Source: Demequina sp. NBRC 110054 (GTDB lineage Bacteria; Actinomycetota; Actinomycetes; Actinomycetales; Demequinaceae). From it: DNA of 64,000 nt. The position numbers and the translations under genes were made by a program. Where the stretch lies: positions 186,001-250,000 of the forward strand of contig NZ_BBRK01000005.1 of the NCBI RefSeq assembly GCF_002090115.1. The letters run 5' to 3'. Shown one piece after another: positions 11,315 to 20,454 of this stretch. The stretch's first letter is position 1; each line of letters opens with the position of its first letter. Under the pieces are notes generated by a model. That model did not search any database. It saw only the letters and a list, made by a program, of their open reading frames with translations, and was not told the origin of the DNA.

Positions 11315-11361
11315 GAGGGCCCCGAGCCTCACGCTCCTGTCGGAGCGGGCCCGGGGCCCTC
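11315..11361 (-). terminator. ppdK terminator, nested hairpin
   Basis: An outer perfect 10-bp stem (11315-11324 with 11352-11361) encloses an inner perfect 6-bp stem CGCTCC/GGAGCG with a TGTC loop. It lies 50 nt beyond the ppdK stop. The rest of the 217 bp between ppdK and the membrane-protein gene holds no further feature I can support. Confidence 0.7.
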
Positions 11362-11410
11362 ATGGAGCCGTCCCCGGCGGATCTCGCGGAGGCGGCACGT
11401 CAGGGAGGCG

Positions 11411-14131
11411 TCAGCGCGTATCGCCTCCGCCCGTCACGACCGCCGCACGTCCGGCCTCAAGCCGGGCGACGGGGATGCGGAACGGTGAGCACGAGACGTA
11501 GTCGAGACCGACCTCGTTGAAGAAGTGGATCGACTGGGGGTCGCCGCCGTGCTCTCCGCACACGCCGAGGCGCAGGTCTGGACGAGACGCGCGTCCCTCC
11601 TCGGCCGCGATGCGCACGAGCCTGCCGACGCCCTGGGTGTCGATCGACTCGAACGGCGAGACCGAGAAGACCCCGTGCTCGGTGTACTCGTGGAAGAAGG
11701 CGCCCTCCACATCGTCCCTGGAGAAACCCCAGGTGGTCTGCGTCAGGTCGTTCGTGCCGAAGGAGAAGAACTCGGCGACGTCGGCCATCCTGTCGGCGGT
11801 CAGCGCTGCGCGAGGCAGCTCGACCATCGCGCCGACGGGGATGTCGAGCTCGACGCCCTCCTCATCCGCGACCTCCTGCAGGATGCGCACCGCCTCGTCC
11901 TTGACCAGGTGGAGCTCCATGATCGACGCGGCGAGGGGGATCATGATCTCGGCGTGCGGATCGCCTCCCGCCTTGAGCCGGGCGGCCTGCGCCTGGGCGA
12001 TCGCGCGCATCTGGAGCGCGAAGAGCCCCGGGATGACGATGCCGAGCCGGACGCCACGCAGGCCGAGCATCGGGTTGGCCTCCCGGTGCTTGTCGACCGC
12101 GGCGAGCAGCTCGACGTCCCTGTCGATCTCGGGCCCGCTGAGTCCGCGCTCCTTCGCGATCGCGACCTTGACCGACAGCTCGGTGAAGTCGGGCAGGAAC
12201 TCGTGCAGCGGCGGGTCGATCAGCCTGATCGTCACCGGGTTGCCGTCCATCTCGGTGAGCAGCCCGATGAAGTCCTCCCGCTGGAGCGGAAGGAGCGCGT
12301 CGAGCGCCTCCTGCTGCGTCGCATCGTCCTTGGCGAGGATGAGGCGCTCGATGAGCACCCTGCGATCGCCCAGGAACATGTGCTCGGTCCGGCACAGGCC
12401 GATGCCCTCCCCGCCGAGCGACCGCGCGCGGTACGCGTCTCCCGGCGTGTCCGCGTTCGCGTACACGCCGAGCGTGCGGGCGGTGTCCGCGTGGGTGAGG
12501 ATCGCGTCGACGGCCTCGACCAGCTCGATCGTGCCCTCGTCTCCCGCGAGGCCGGCTAAAGTGGCCTCGAGCCCGTCCTCGAGGTACCTGACGACGGGGG
12601 AGGAGACCACGGGAACCTCGCCGAGGAAGATCTCTCCCGACGTGCCGTCGATCGCGATGACCTCGCCCTCCGTGACCACCGTCTCGCCGACCGCGAACTG
12701 CCGCGCGTTGACGTCGACCGCAAGGGCCTCCGCTCCCACGACGCATGTGGTGCCCATGCCGCGCGCGACGACCGCCGCGTGCGAGGTCTTGCCTCCACGC
12801 GAGGTGAGCACGCCGACCGAGGCGATCATGCCGCCCAGGTCGTCGGGGTTGGTCTCGCGCCGCACGAGGATCACGTCCTTGCCCTCGGCCGCCCACTCCT
12901 GCGCCGTCTCCGAGGAGAACACCGCTGCGCCCACTGCGGCTCCGGGCGAGGCTGCCATGCCCGTGGCGAGCAGCGTCCGGTCCGCCTCGGAGTCGAACTG
13001 GGGGAACATGAGCTTGCTCAGCTGCTCTCCCGTGACCCGCTCGAGCGCCTCGTCGAGCGTGATGATGTGCTCGTCGACCAGCTGCTTCGCGATCTTGAAC
13101 GCCGCGGCGGCGGTGCGCTTGCCCACGCGCGTCTGCAGCATCCACAGCTTGCCGCGCTCGACGGTGAACTCGATGTCGCACAGGTCGCGGTAGTGCCCCT
13201 CGAGCCGACGCATCGCCGCGCGCAGGTCCGCGAAGGCCTTGGGGTCGAGCTTCTCGAAGTCCGCGAGCGAGAGGGTGTTGCGGATGCCGGCCACGACGTC
13301 CTCGCCCTGCGCGTTCTGCAGGTAGTCGCCGTAGTCGCCCGTCATGCCCGTGGCGGGGTCGCGCGTGAAGCACACGCCCGTGCCGGAGTCGTCCCCGAGG
13401 TTGCCGAAGACCATCGCCACGACGTTGACCGCGGTGCCGAGGTCGTCCGAGATCCGCTCGCGGCGACGGTAGAGGCGCGCGCGTTCGGTGTTCCACGAGT
13501 TGAAGACGGCCTCGATCGCCATGTCGAGCTGCTCGCGCGGGTGCTGCGGGAACTCGCGCCCGGACTGGGTGCGGACGATCTCCTTGTAGTCGTCCACGAG
13601 CTCCTTCAGGGCGTCGGCGTCGAGGCCCGTGTCCGCGGTGACGCCCCGCGCGGCCTTCTTCGCGTCGAGTGCGTCGCTGAACAGGTCGCCGTCGATGTCC
13701 AGCACGGTCTTGCCGAACATCTGGATCAGGCGTCGATACGAGTCCCACGCGAAGCGCTCGTTGTGCGCGAAGGCGGCGAGCCCGTTCACCGACGAGTCGT
13801 TGAGCCCCACGTTGAGCACCGTCTCCATCATGCCGGGCATCGAGAACTTGGCGCCCGAACGGACGGAGACCAGCAACGGATCGTGGGCGTCGCCGAGGAG
13901 GCGACCGAGGTCGTCCTCGAGCTTGCGGACCGCGAGCGTCACCTGGACCCGCAGCTCCGGTGGGAGCGCGCTCGTGGTCATGTAGGTGCGGCAGGCCTCG
14001 GTGGTGATCGTGAACCCCGGCGGCACCGGCAGCCCCAGGTTCGTCATCTCGGCAAGGTTCGCGCCCTTGCCTCCGAGCAGGTCCTTCTGATCCTTGTTGC
14101 CTTCGCTGAAGTCGAAGACGTACTTCACCAT
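11411..14131 (-). CDS. ppdK: Pyruvate, phosphate dikinase
   Basis: PPDK interconverts pyruvate, ATP and phosphate with phosphoenolpyruvate, AMP and pyrophosphate; here it probably supplies PEP for gluconeogenesis when acetate or fatty acids are used, or aids PPi-linked glycolysis. The 906-residue length is typical. The N-terminal ATP-grasp domain begins with GNKDQKDLLGGKGANLAEM, the phosphohistidine domain has GGKTSHAAVVARGMG, and the C-terminal PEP/pyruvate TIM barrel carries GLCRTEHMF and the catalytic Cys in GVCGEHGGD. The ATG at 14131 follows AAAGGGG; upstream in-frame codons are unlikely to be translated. A nested hairpin lies 50 nt past the stop. The neighbouring glyoxylate genes fit this role. 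Confidence 0.97.
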   Translation of the reverse strand: MVKYVFDFSEGNKDQKDLLGGKGANLAEMTNLGLPVPPGFTITTEACRTYMTTSALPPELRVQVTLAVRKLEDDLGRLLGDAHDPLLVSVRSGAKFSMPGMMETVLNVGLNDSSVNGLAAFAHNERFAWDSYRRLIQMFGKTVLDIDGDLFSDALDAKKAARGVTADTGLDADALKELVDDYKEIVRTQSGREFPQHPREQLDMAIEAVFNSWNTERARLYRRRERISDDLGTAVNVVAMVFGNLGDDSGTGVCFTRDPATGMTGDYGDYLQNAQGEDVVAGIRNTLSLADFEKLDPKAFADLRAAMRRLEGHYRDLCDIEFTVERGKLWMLQTRVGKRTAAAAFKIAKQLVDEHIITLDEALERVTGEQLSKLMFPQFDSEADRTLLATGMAASPGAAVGAAVFSSETAQEWAAEGKDVILVRRETNPDDLGGMIASVGVLTSRGGKTSHAAVVARGMGTTCVVGAEALAVDVNARQFAVGETVVTEGEVIAIDGTSGEIFLGEVPVVSSPVVRYLEDGLEATLAGLAGDEGTIELVEAVDAILTHADTARTLGVYANADTPGDAYRARSLGGEGIGLCRTEHMFLGDRRVLIERLILAKDDATQQEALDALLPLQREDFIGLLTEMDGNPVTIRLIDPPLHEFLPDFTELSVKVAIAKERGLSGPEIDRDVELLAAVDKHREANPMLGLRGVRLGIVIPGLFALQMRAIAQAQAARLKAGGDPHAEIMIPLAASIMELHLVKDEAVRILQEVADEEGVELDIPVGAMVELPRAALTADRMADVAEFFSFGTNDLTQTTWGFSRDDVEGAFFHEYTEHGVFSVSPFESIDTQGVGRLVRIAAEEGRASRPDLRLGVCGEHGGDPQSIHFFNEVGLDYVSCSPFRIPVARLEAGRAAVVTGGGDTR

Positions 14132-14282
14132 GGGGCACCCCTTTGTGCTGGTCATCGTGATGCCCGCGTCATTGCGGGCATTCCCAGTCTTACCCCACGT
14201 GGGAGCGCGAGGGGGGACCAAGGACCTAGCAGGGGCCAAAGGCATGGGTGGGCCGCTCTGAGGGCCGGTAGGGTCGGCGCCG

Positions 14283-15341
14283 ATGCACGCCTTCTACGAC
14301 CCCACGCGCACCTACGAGGAGAACCTCGCCGAGGGCCCCTTCGGGCTCCCGTCCGACACAGCGCCGTCCTTGCCCTCGACAGCCGAGCTGTGGGGACACC
14401 CCGTCGCCGCGCCGTTCGGCATCCCCGCGGGACCCCTCGTCGGCTCGGCCGCGTGCGAGGCCGCCTTCCGGCTCGGCTTCGACGTCAATGTGTACAAGAC
14501 CGTACGGACGCGCCGTCACGCGGCGCATCCCTTCCCGAACACGCTCGCGGTGCACCTCGAGGGCGACCTGACGTCCTCCACGCCCATGCCTCTGCTCGCG
14601 GACGATGCGTGGGATCGCGGGCGTTCGATCTCCAACTCCTTCGGGGTCCCCTCGAGCGATCCCGACGTGTGGCAGGCGGACATGGCGCGCGCGGTCGCCG
14701 CCGCAGGCGAGGGTCAGCTGCTCGTCGGCTCGTTCCAGGGGACGACGGGATCGGGCGACGGGTCGGTCGACGCCTATGTCGCCGACCACGTGCTCGCGGC
14801 GCGCCTCGTGGCCGAGACCGGCGCGCGGGCGATGGAGATGAACCTCAGCTGCCCCAACGAGGGCACGAGCAGTCTGCTGTGCTTCGACCCCGACCTGGTC
14901 ACGCGTGTCGCTGCCGCGGTCAAGGACGAGATCGGTGACACGCCGCTCGTGCTGAAGCTGGCGTACTTCGCGGACGACGAGGCGCTCGAGCGGCTCGTCG
15001 CGCAGACGGACCGGATCGTCGACGGCTACGCCGCCATCAACACCCTGCCCGCGCGGCTCGTGGATGCTGCGGGCGCGCAGGCGCTGCCCGGCGAGGGGCG
15101 CGAGGTGTCCGGCGTCTGTGGCGCCGCGATCCGATGGGCGGGGCTCGAGATGATCGAGCGACTCTCCGCGCTGCGCTCGCGCCGGGGCTCGGACGTGACA
15201 CTCGTCGGGGTCGGGGGAGTGCTCACCGTCGACGACTACTCCGCTCTCCGCGAGGCCGGCGCCGACGCCGTTATGACCGCCACGGGCGCGATGCTCGACC
15301 CGATGCTCGGCCACAAGGTGCGCGCGGCGGCCGCTCGCTGA
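14283..15341 (+). CDS. Dihydroorotate dehydrogenase-like flavoprotein
   Basis: This 352-residue protein belongs to the FMN-binding dihydroorotate dehydrogenase superfamily. It has FGIPAGPLVGS near residue 45, the hallmark NLSCPNEG near residue 198, LVLKLAYF, AINTLPAR and a C-terminal VGVGGV glycine-rich phosphate-binding stretch. It could be a true PyrD, but the N-terminus is unusual and no other pyrimidine gene is near, so it may be a paralogue acting on a related substrate. It is divergent from ppdK. No ribosome site is visible; a TAGGGT hexamer 8 nt before the ATG suggests a leaderless message. A 6-bp hairpin follows 36 nt after the stop. Confidence 0.8.
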   Translation: MHAFYDPTRTYEENLAEGPFGLPSDTAPSLPSTAELWGHPVAAPFGIPAGPLVGSAACEAAFRLGFDVNVYKTVRTRRHAAHPFPNTLAVHLEGDLTSSTPMPLLADDAWDRGRSISNSFGVPSSDPDVWQADMARAVAAAGEGQLLVGSFQGTTGSGDGSVDAYVADHVLAARLVAETGARAMEMNLSCPNEGTSSLLCFDPDLVTRVAAAVKDEIGDTPLVLKLAYFADDEALERLVAQTDRIVDGYAAINTLPARLVDAAGAQALPGEGREVSGVCGAAIRWAGLEMIERLSALRSRRGSDVTLVGVGGVLTVDDYSALREAGADAVMTATGAMLDPMLGHKVRAAAAR

Positions 15342-15377
15342 CCGCGGCAGGCGCGGTCGCGCGGCTCGTCTGACGCC

Positions 15378-15396
15378 TCCCGCACCCGTGGCGGGA
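15378..15396 (+). terminator. Short hairpin after the DHOD-like gene
   Basis: TCCCGC and GCGGGA arms with a 7-nt loop lie 36 nt after the stop of the dihydroorotate dehydrogenase-like gene. There is no T-tract. It occupies part of the 322 bp gap before nrdD; the rest of that gap holds the NrdR boxes and nothing else I recognise. Confidence 0.5.
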
Positions 15397-15549
15397 CCCG
15401 ACACGCCCGGGCCTCGATCCGACACGCCGAGCGGCGCGAAGATTTCTCGGCGAATTCTTGGCGAACGGCCCTGCTCCAGGCCTCGCCCACGGGGGCCTCT
15501 CACGGTGTCGGCCGCTGCCATGTGGGACCTACGTCCCAATGGTCCCTGA

Positions 15550-15596
15550 CTACGACATCTAGTTTGAATCCACGCCCAAGGCACTACATCTTGTGG
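15550..15596 (+). promoter_or_regulatory. Pair of NrdR boxes upstream of nrdD
   Basis: Two 16-bp elements, CTACGACATCTAGTTT at 15550 and GCACTACATCTTGTGG at 15581, both match the NrdR-box pattern acaCwAtATaTwGtgt, the second better than the first. Their centres are exactly 31 bp apart, three helical turns, which is the known spacing for cooperative NrdR binding. This predicts repression of nrdDG by NrdR when dATP/ATP is high. Confidence 0.8.
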
Positions 15597-15663
15597 TTGA
15601 GGCGGTGGGGGATCGGCAGGATGTCGGACCCCGGGCGTACCGTCGTCTGTGGAGGGAGACACC

Positions 15664-17925
15664 ATGAGCATCGTCGAGAGCGGGACCCACGCACCAGGAG
15701 CGGAGAAGACCGCTGCGCAGGCCGTCCTGAACATCATCAAGCGCGACGGACGCACCCTGAGGTTCGACGACTCGCGCATCCGCGCGGCCCTCATCAAGGC
15801 CTACAAGGAGGTCAACGGACCCCTGTCTCCGCTCGACGAGCGGACCGTCGGCGAGCTCGTCGCGCGCATCGACTCCGAGATCCGCGCGCGCTTCACGCGT
15901 ACCGTCAAGATCTACGAGATCCAGAGCGTCGTCGAGCACGTGCTGCTCGAGGCCCGCCTGTACGACGTCGCGCGCGCCTACATCGACTACCGCGTGCAGC
16001 GCGACTTCGAGCGCTCCCAGGCCACCGACCTCAACCACTCGATCAACAAGCTCCTCGACAAGGACGCCGCGGTCGTCAACGAGAACGCGAACAAGGACGC
16101 GGAGGTGTTCAACACCCAGCGCGACCTGACCGCGGGAATGGTCGGCAAATCCATCGGTCTGCGCATGCTGCCCGCGCACGTGGCCAACGCCCACCAGAAG
16201 GGCGACATCCACTACCACGACCTCGACTACCACCCGTATGCGCCTATGACCAACTGCTGCCTGATCGACTTCAAGTCGATGCTGTCGCAGGGCTTCCGCA
16301 TCGGCAACGCGCAGGTCGAGCCCCCGAGGTCGATCGGCACCGCGACGGCGCAGATCGCGCAGATCATCGCGAACGTGTCCTCGTCGCAGTACGGCGGCGC
16401 GACCGTGAACCGCATCGACGAGCTGCTTGCCCCCTACGCCAAGCTCAACTACGACAAGCACGCGTCGGAGGCGGAGCGGTGGATCGACGACGTCGCCAAG
16501 CGCGCAGAGTACGTCGAGGAGCGCACGCGCAAGGACATCTACGACGCGATGCAGTCGCTCGAGTACGAGATCAACACGCTGTTCACCTCCAACGGGCAGA
16601 CCCCGTTCACCTCCGTCGGCTTCGGCCTGGGCACCGGATGGTACGAGCGTGAGATCCAGATGGCGATCCTCGCGATCCGCCGGCGCGGTCTGGGCAAGGA
16701 GGGCCGCACGGCGATCTTCCCCAAGCTGCTGTTCACGCTCAAGCGAGGACTCAACCTCTCCGAGGGCGACCCCAACTACGACATCAAGCAGATCGCTGTG
16801 CAGTGCGCGACCGAGCGCATGTACCCGGACATGCTGAGCTACGACAAGGTCGTGGAGATCACCGGCTCGTTCAAGGCGCCCATGGGCTGCCGCTCGTTCC
16901 TCCAGGGCTGGGAGGACGAGCAGGGCAACGACGTGGTCGAGGGCCGCATGAACCTCGGCGTGGTCACCCTCAACCTGCCCCGCATCGCCATGGAGGCCAA
17001 CGGCGACCTGGGTGCGTTCTGGGCGCTGCTCGAGGAGCGTCTGCAGATCATGCACGACGCGATCCTGTTCCGCGTCGAGCGCTGCAAGGAGGCCGTGCCC
17101 GGCAACGCCCCGATCCTGTACGTGCACGGTGCGTTCGGTCAGCGGCTCACCCCGGTGGACGACGTCGACACGCTCTTCCGCAACGGGCGCGCCACCGTGT
17201 CGCTCGGCTACATCGGTCTGTACGAGGTCGCGACCGCGTTCTACGGCCCGGAGTGGGAGTCCAACCCCGAGGCGAAGGAGCTCACGCTCAGCGTGATGGC
17301 CTCGCTCAAGGACCACGCCAAGACGTGGGCCGCGGAGTCCGGCTACTGGGTGAGCGTCTACTCGACGCCCTCCGAGAGCCTGACCGATCGGTTCTGCCGG
17401 CTGGACAAGGAGCGCTTCGGCTCCGTGCCGGACATCACCGACAAGGACTACTACACGAACAGCTTCCACTACGACGTGCGCAAGAACCCCACGCCGTTCG
17501 AGAAGCTCGACTTCGAGAAGGACTACGCGCCCTACACCGGTGGAGGGTTCATCCACTACTGCGAGTACCCGGTGCTCCGCCAGAACCCGAAGGCGCTCGA
17601 GGCCGTGTGGGACTACGCGTACGACCGCGTGGGCTACCTCGGCACGAACACGCCGATCGACAAGTGCTACGCGTGCGGCTACGCGGGTGACTTCAACCCG
17701 ACGGCCGAGGGCTTCGCGTGCCCCGAGTGCGGCAACGAGGACCCCCGCACGTGCGACGTCGTCAAGCGCACCTGTGGCTACCTCGGCAACCCGCAGCAGC
17801 GGCCGATGGTCCACGGACGTCACGTGGAGATCTCCTCCCGCGCCAAGCACATGGATGGCGACGTGCGAGTCCCGCTGTCGGCCCGCGACGAGGACGGCTC
17901 CGCGCCCACCGCGAAGTCCTGCTAG
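15664..17925 (+). CDS. nrdD: Anaerobic ribonucleoside-triphosphate reductase
   Basis: This class III glycyl-radical enzyme reduces ribonucleoside triphosphates to deoxy forms without oxygen. The 753-residue protein begins with an ATP-cone domain (IIKRDGRTLRFD, about residues 24-110) that senses ATP/dATP. The core contains GDIHYHDLDY and SGYWVSVYSTPSESLTDRF; near the C-terminus come the zinc site CYACGY...CPECGN and the glycyl-radical loop RTCGYLG with Gly705. The chosen ATG at 15664 has GGAGGGAG upstream. The activase nrdG follows after 10 bp. Two NrdR boxes lie upstream. A strictly anaerobic enzyme implies that the host meets anoxic conditions, consistent with a facultative lifestyle. Confidence 0.98.
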   Translation: MSIVESGTHAPGAEKTAAQAVLNIIKRDGRTLRFDDSRIRAALIKAYKEVNGPLSPLDERTVGELVARIDSEIRARFTRTVKIYEIQSVVEHVLLEARLYDVARAYIDYRVQRDFERSQATDLNHSINKLLDKDAAVVNENANKDAEVFNTQRDLTAGMVGKSIGLRMLPAHVANAHQKGDIHYHDLDYHPYAPMTNCCLIDFKSMLSQGFRIGNAQVEPPRSIGTATAQIAQIIANVSSSQYGGATVNRIDELLAPYAKLNYDKHASEAERWIDDVAKRAEYVEERTRKDIYDAMQSLEYEINTLFTSNGQTPFTSVGFGLGTGWYEREIQMAILAIRRRGLGKEGRTAIFPKLLFTLKRGLNLSEGDPNYDIKQIAVQCATERMYPDMLSYDKVVEITGSFKAPMGCRSFLQGWEDEQGNDVVEGRMNLGVVTLNLPRIAMEANGDLGAFWALLEERLQIMHDAILFRVERCKEAVPGNAPILYVHGAFGQRLTPVDDVDTLFRNGRATVSLGYIGLYEVATAFYGPEWESNPEAKELTLSVMASLKDHAKTWAAESGYWVSVYSTPSESLTDRFCRLDKERFGSVPDITDKDYYTNSFHYDVRKNPTPFEKLDFEKDYAPYTGGGFIHYCEYPVLRQNPKALEAVWDYAYDRVGYLGTNTPIDKCYACGYAGDFNPTAEGFACPECGNEDPRTCDVVKRTCGYLGNPQQRPMVHGRHVEISSRAKHMDGDVRVPLSARDEDGSAPTAKSC

Positions 17926-17935
17926 GGAGCGCACG

Positions 17936-18550
17936 ATGGCTCTGGACCCGAACCCGCGGCTGTGGGTGGCTGAGAAGGTCAGCCACGGCTACGTGGCCGA
18001 CTACAAGCCGTTCTCCTTCGTCGACGGCGAGGGCGTGCGTTGCAGCCTGTACGTGAGCGGGTGCCTCTTCAAGTGCGACGGATGCTTCAACGAGGGCGCA
18101 TGGAGCTTCCGCTGCGGCAAGCCGTATGACGACGCGCTTCAGGAGGAGATCCTTTCGGATCTCGCGCACGAGTCGATCCAGGGCCTGTCGCTCCTCGGCG
18201 GGGAGCCGTTCCTCAACACGCAGGTGGCGCTGCGCATCGTCCAGGGCCTGCGAGAGCGCTTCGGGCGGAGCAAGGACGTGTGGTGCTGGACCGGCTACAC
18301 GTTCGAGGAGCTGTGCCGCGACTCCGACGACAAGCGCGCGCTGCTCGCGGAGGTCGATGTGCTCGTCGACGGCCGCTACGAGCACGCGATGCGCGATCTC
18401 ACGCTGCCCCATCGCGGCAGTCGGAACCAGCGCGTGCTCGACGCGCGCGCGTCCCTCGACGCGGATCGCGCGGTGCCGTACCTTGGCGTCGCGGACCCTC
18501 TGGGGAGGCTCGGCGACGCCGAGAGGACGGGCTTGGCGGGCGCCGCCTGA
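17936..18550 (+). CDS. nrdG: Anaerobic ribonucleotide reductase activating protein
   Basis: NrdG is the radical SAM activase that uses a [4Fe-4S] cluster and S-adenosylmethionine to place the glycyl radical on NrdD. The 204-residue product has the CxxxCxxC cluster motif at Cys43, Cys47 and Cys50 (GCLFKCDGC), followed by GLSLLGGEPFL, the usual GGE SAM-binding element. The start ATG at 17936 lies 10 bp after the nrdD stop with AGGGAG upstream. The C-terminal tail after about residue 165 is longer and more variable than usual. It ends 13 bp from the convergent acyl-CoA ligase stop. Confidence 0.96.
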   Translation: MALDPNPRLWVAEKVSHGYVADYKPFSFVDGEGVRCSLYVSGCLFKCDGCFNEGAWSFRCGKPYDDALQEEILSDLAHESIQGLSLLGGEPFLNTQVALRIVQGLRERFGRSKDVWCWTGYTFEELCRDSDDKRALLAEVDVLVDGRYEHAMRDLTLPHRGSRNQRVLDARASLDADRAVPYLGVADPLGRLGDAERTGLAGAA

Positions 18551-18563
18551 CACCCACGCCTGT

Positions 18564-20294
18564 CTACTGGGCCGCGGCCTCGCGCTCCCGCAGCACTCGA
18601 CGCAGTACCTTGCCCACGTTGTTCTTGGGCATCTCGTCGATGAACTCGACCACACGGGGACGCTTGTAGCCGGTGAGGCGCTGCTTGAGGAACGACTTGA
18701 GCGCCTCCTCGGTGAGCGACTCGTCGCGACGCACCACGAAGAGTTTCGGAACCTCGCCCGCACGCTCGTCGGGGATCGGGATGGCACCGGCCTCCGCGAC
18801 GAGCGGGTGCATCATCGCGGCGTCCTCGATCTCGCCCGGGTACACGTTGAACCCGGACGCGACGATGATCTCCTTCTTGCGGTCGACGATCTGGAAGAAG
18901 CCGTCCTCGTCGATGACCGCGATGTCGCCCGTGAGCAGCCAGCCGTCCGAGGTGAGGACGCGCCGCGTCTCCTCCTCGTTGTTCCAGTAGCCGCGCATGA
19001 CCTGGGGTCCGCGCACGGCGAGCTCGCCGGCGGTTCCGACCGGTACCTGGTTCTGGTCGTCGTCCATGATGCAGACGTCGGTCGAGGGCAGGGGGACCCC
19101 GATCGTGCCCACCCGCGGCGGGATGTGCGTGGGGTTCACGGAGACCACGGGGGAGGCCTCGGTGAGCCCGTAGCCCTCGATGATGTCCGTGCCGACGGTG
19201 TCCTTCCATCGCTCGGCGACGGAGGTGCGGACGGCCATGCCGCCCGCAACCGTGAGCCGCATCGACGACGTGTCGATCTGCGAGAAGGAGGGCTCGTCCA
19301 GCAGCGCGCCCGCGAGGGTGCTCACGAGCATGATGCCGTCGGGGCGCGACTTGTCGAGCTCCTTGACGAAGCCCTTGATGTCACGCGGGTTCGTGATCAG
19401 CACCGTGTGGCAGCCGAAGCGGTAGAAGCCCAGGCAGTTCACGGTGAGGGCGAACACGTGATAGAGCGGCAGCGCCGCGATGATCGTGGACTGCTTCTCC
19501 TCACCTAGCGTGGCGCGGATCTGCGCCATGAACTGCTCCTGGTTGGACAGCAGGTTGCCGTGCGTGAGGACCGCGGCCTTGGCGCCGCCGGTCGTCCCGC
19601 CCGTGTACTGCAGCAGCGCCACGTCCTCGGGGCCGATGTCGGGGTCGGTGAAGCGCTCGGCCTTGCCCTTGGCGAGCGCTGTGCGGAAGCCGATCGCGTC
19701 CGGGAGGCTGTAGGCAGGCACCATCTTCTTCACCTTGGCGGCGACGAGGTTCACGAGCGTGCGCTTGGGCTGGGGAAGCAGGTCGCCCACCTGGGTCACG
19801 ATCACGTGCTCGATCGAGGTCGAGGGGAGGACCTCCTCGACCTTGTGGGCGAAGTTCGCGAGGACGACGATCGCGCGTGGCTCGGCATCCTTGAACACCC
19901 CGGCCATCTCGCGGGTCGTGTACAGCGGATTCGCGTTGACGACGATGAGGCCCGCACGAAGCGCGCCGAAGAACGCCACCGGGTACTGGAGCACGTTCGG
20001 CATCTGGATGACGATGCGGTCGCCTCGGTGCAACCCGAGGTCGTGCTGCAGATAGGCGGCGAAGCGGGTGGCAAGCTCATCGACCTCGCGGAACGAGAGC
20101 GTGCCGCCGAGGTTGGAGAACGCGATGGCGTCGCCATGATGGCTCGCGCTATCGGAGACGAGCTGGCCGAGGGAGCGCTCCGCGAGCGGACCGATGGTGC
20201 GAGGGACCGAGGGGCCGTAGAAGTCGAACCAAGGACGGTCCTCTCCGCCGACCGGGTCCGGTCCTGCGTCGGCGCTGTGAGCCGTACCGGTCAT
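18564..20294 (-). CDS. fadD: Long-chain fatty-acyl-CoA ligase
   Basis: This AMP-forming acyl-CoA ligase (576 residues) activates fatty acids to acyl-CoA and so feeds the beta-oxidation genes upstream. The P-loop YTGGTTGGAKAAVLTHGN, the motif YGLTEASPV, and DGWLLTGDIAVID...FFQIVDRKKEIIVASGFNVYP are all intact, with the catalytic C-terminal Lys region (GKVLRRVLR). I chose the ATG at 20294 because AGGAGG lies 7 nt upstream; longer in-frame starts run into non-coding sequence. It is separated by 160 bp, including a hairpin, from the MaoC gene, so it is probably its own transcription unit. Chain-length preference cannot be read here. Confidence 0.94.
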   Translation of the reverse strand: MTGTAHSADAGPDPVGGEDRPWFDFYGPSVPRTIGPLAERSLGQLVSDSASHHGDAIAFSNLGGTLSFREVDELATRFAAYLQHDLGLHRGDRIVIQMPNVLQYPVAFFGALRAGLIVVNANPLYTTREMAGVFKDAEPRAIVVLANFAHKVEEVLPSTSIEHVIVTQVGDLLPQPKRTLVNLVAAKVKKMVPAYSLPDAIGFRTALAKGKAERFTDPDIGPEDVALLQYTGGTTGGAKAAVLTHGNLLSNQEQFMAQIRATLGEEKQSTIIAALPLYHVFALTVNCLGFYRFGCHTVLITNPRDIKGFVKELDKSRPDGIMLVSTLAGALLDEPSFSQIDTSSMRLTVAGGMAVRTSVAERWKDTVGTDIIEGYGLTEASPVVSVNPTHIPPRVGTIGVPLPSTDVCIMDDDQNQVPVGTAGELAVRGPQVMRGYWNNEEETRRVLTSDGWLLTGDIAVIDEDGFFQIVDRKKEIIVASGFNVYPGEIEDAAMMHPLVAEAGAIPIPDERAGEVPKLFVVRRDESLTEEALKSFLKQRLTGYKRPRVVEFIDEMPKNNVGKVLRRVLREREAAAQ

Positions 20295-20401
20295 CGTCCA
20301 TCCTCCTCGATAGCTGCGGGTGCCGGGTGAGAGTCGCGGGCTTCGTTGGCCACGCTCCTCCGAGCCGCCTGGGACATGAATGGTACCGGCAGGGGAGCGA
20401 T

Positions 20402-20420
20402 CGCCCCGTCTCGTGGGGCG
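20402..20420 (-). terminator. Hairpin after the MaoC-FabG4-FadA2 operon
   Basis: CGCCCC and GGGGCG arms with a 7-nt loop lie 35 nt beyond the MaoC gene stop and before the fadD start. It is short and without a T-tract, so it is only a moderate terminator candidate. Confidence 0.45.
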
Positions 20421-20454
20421 CGGCGTGGCGACGACGTCCGACCGGCGGCCCATG

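Noticed and set aside
15342-15549. Possible tRNA or small RNA before nrdD
   Set aside because: No cloverleaf or anticodon arm could be formed; only a short hairpin after the upstream gene is visible.
15559-17934. A 791-codon open frame antisense to nrdD
   Set aside because: It mirrors the nrdD coding sequence, has low-complexity Val/Arg/Leu/Asp-rich translation with no family motif, and is the usual high-GC shadow frame.
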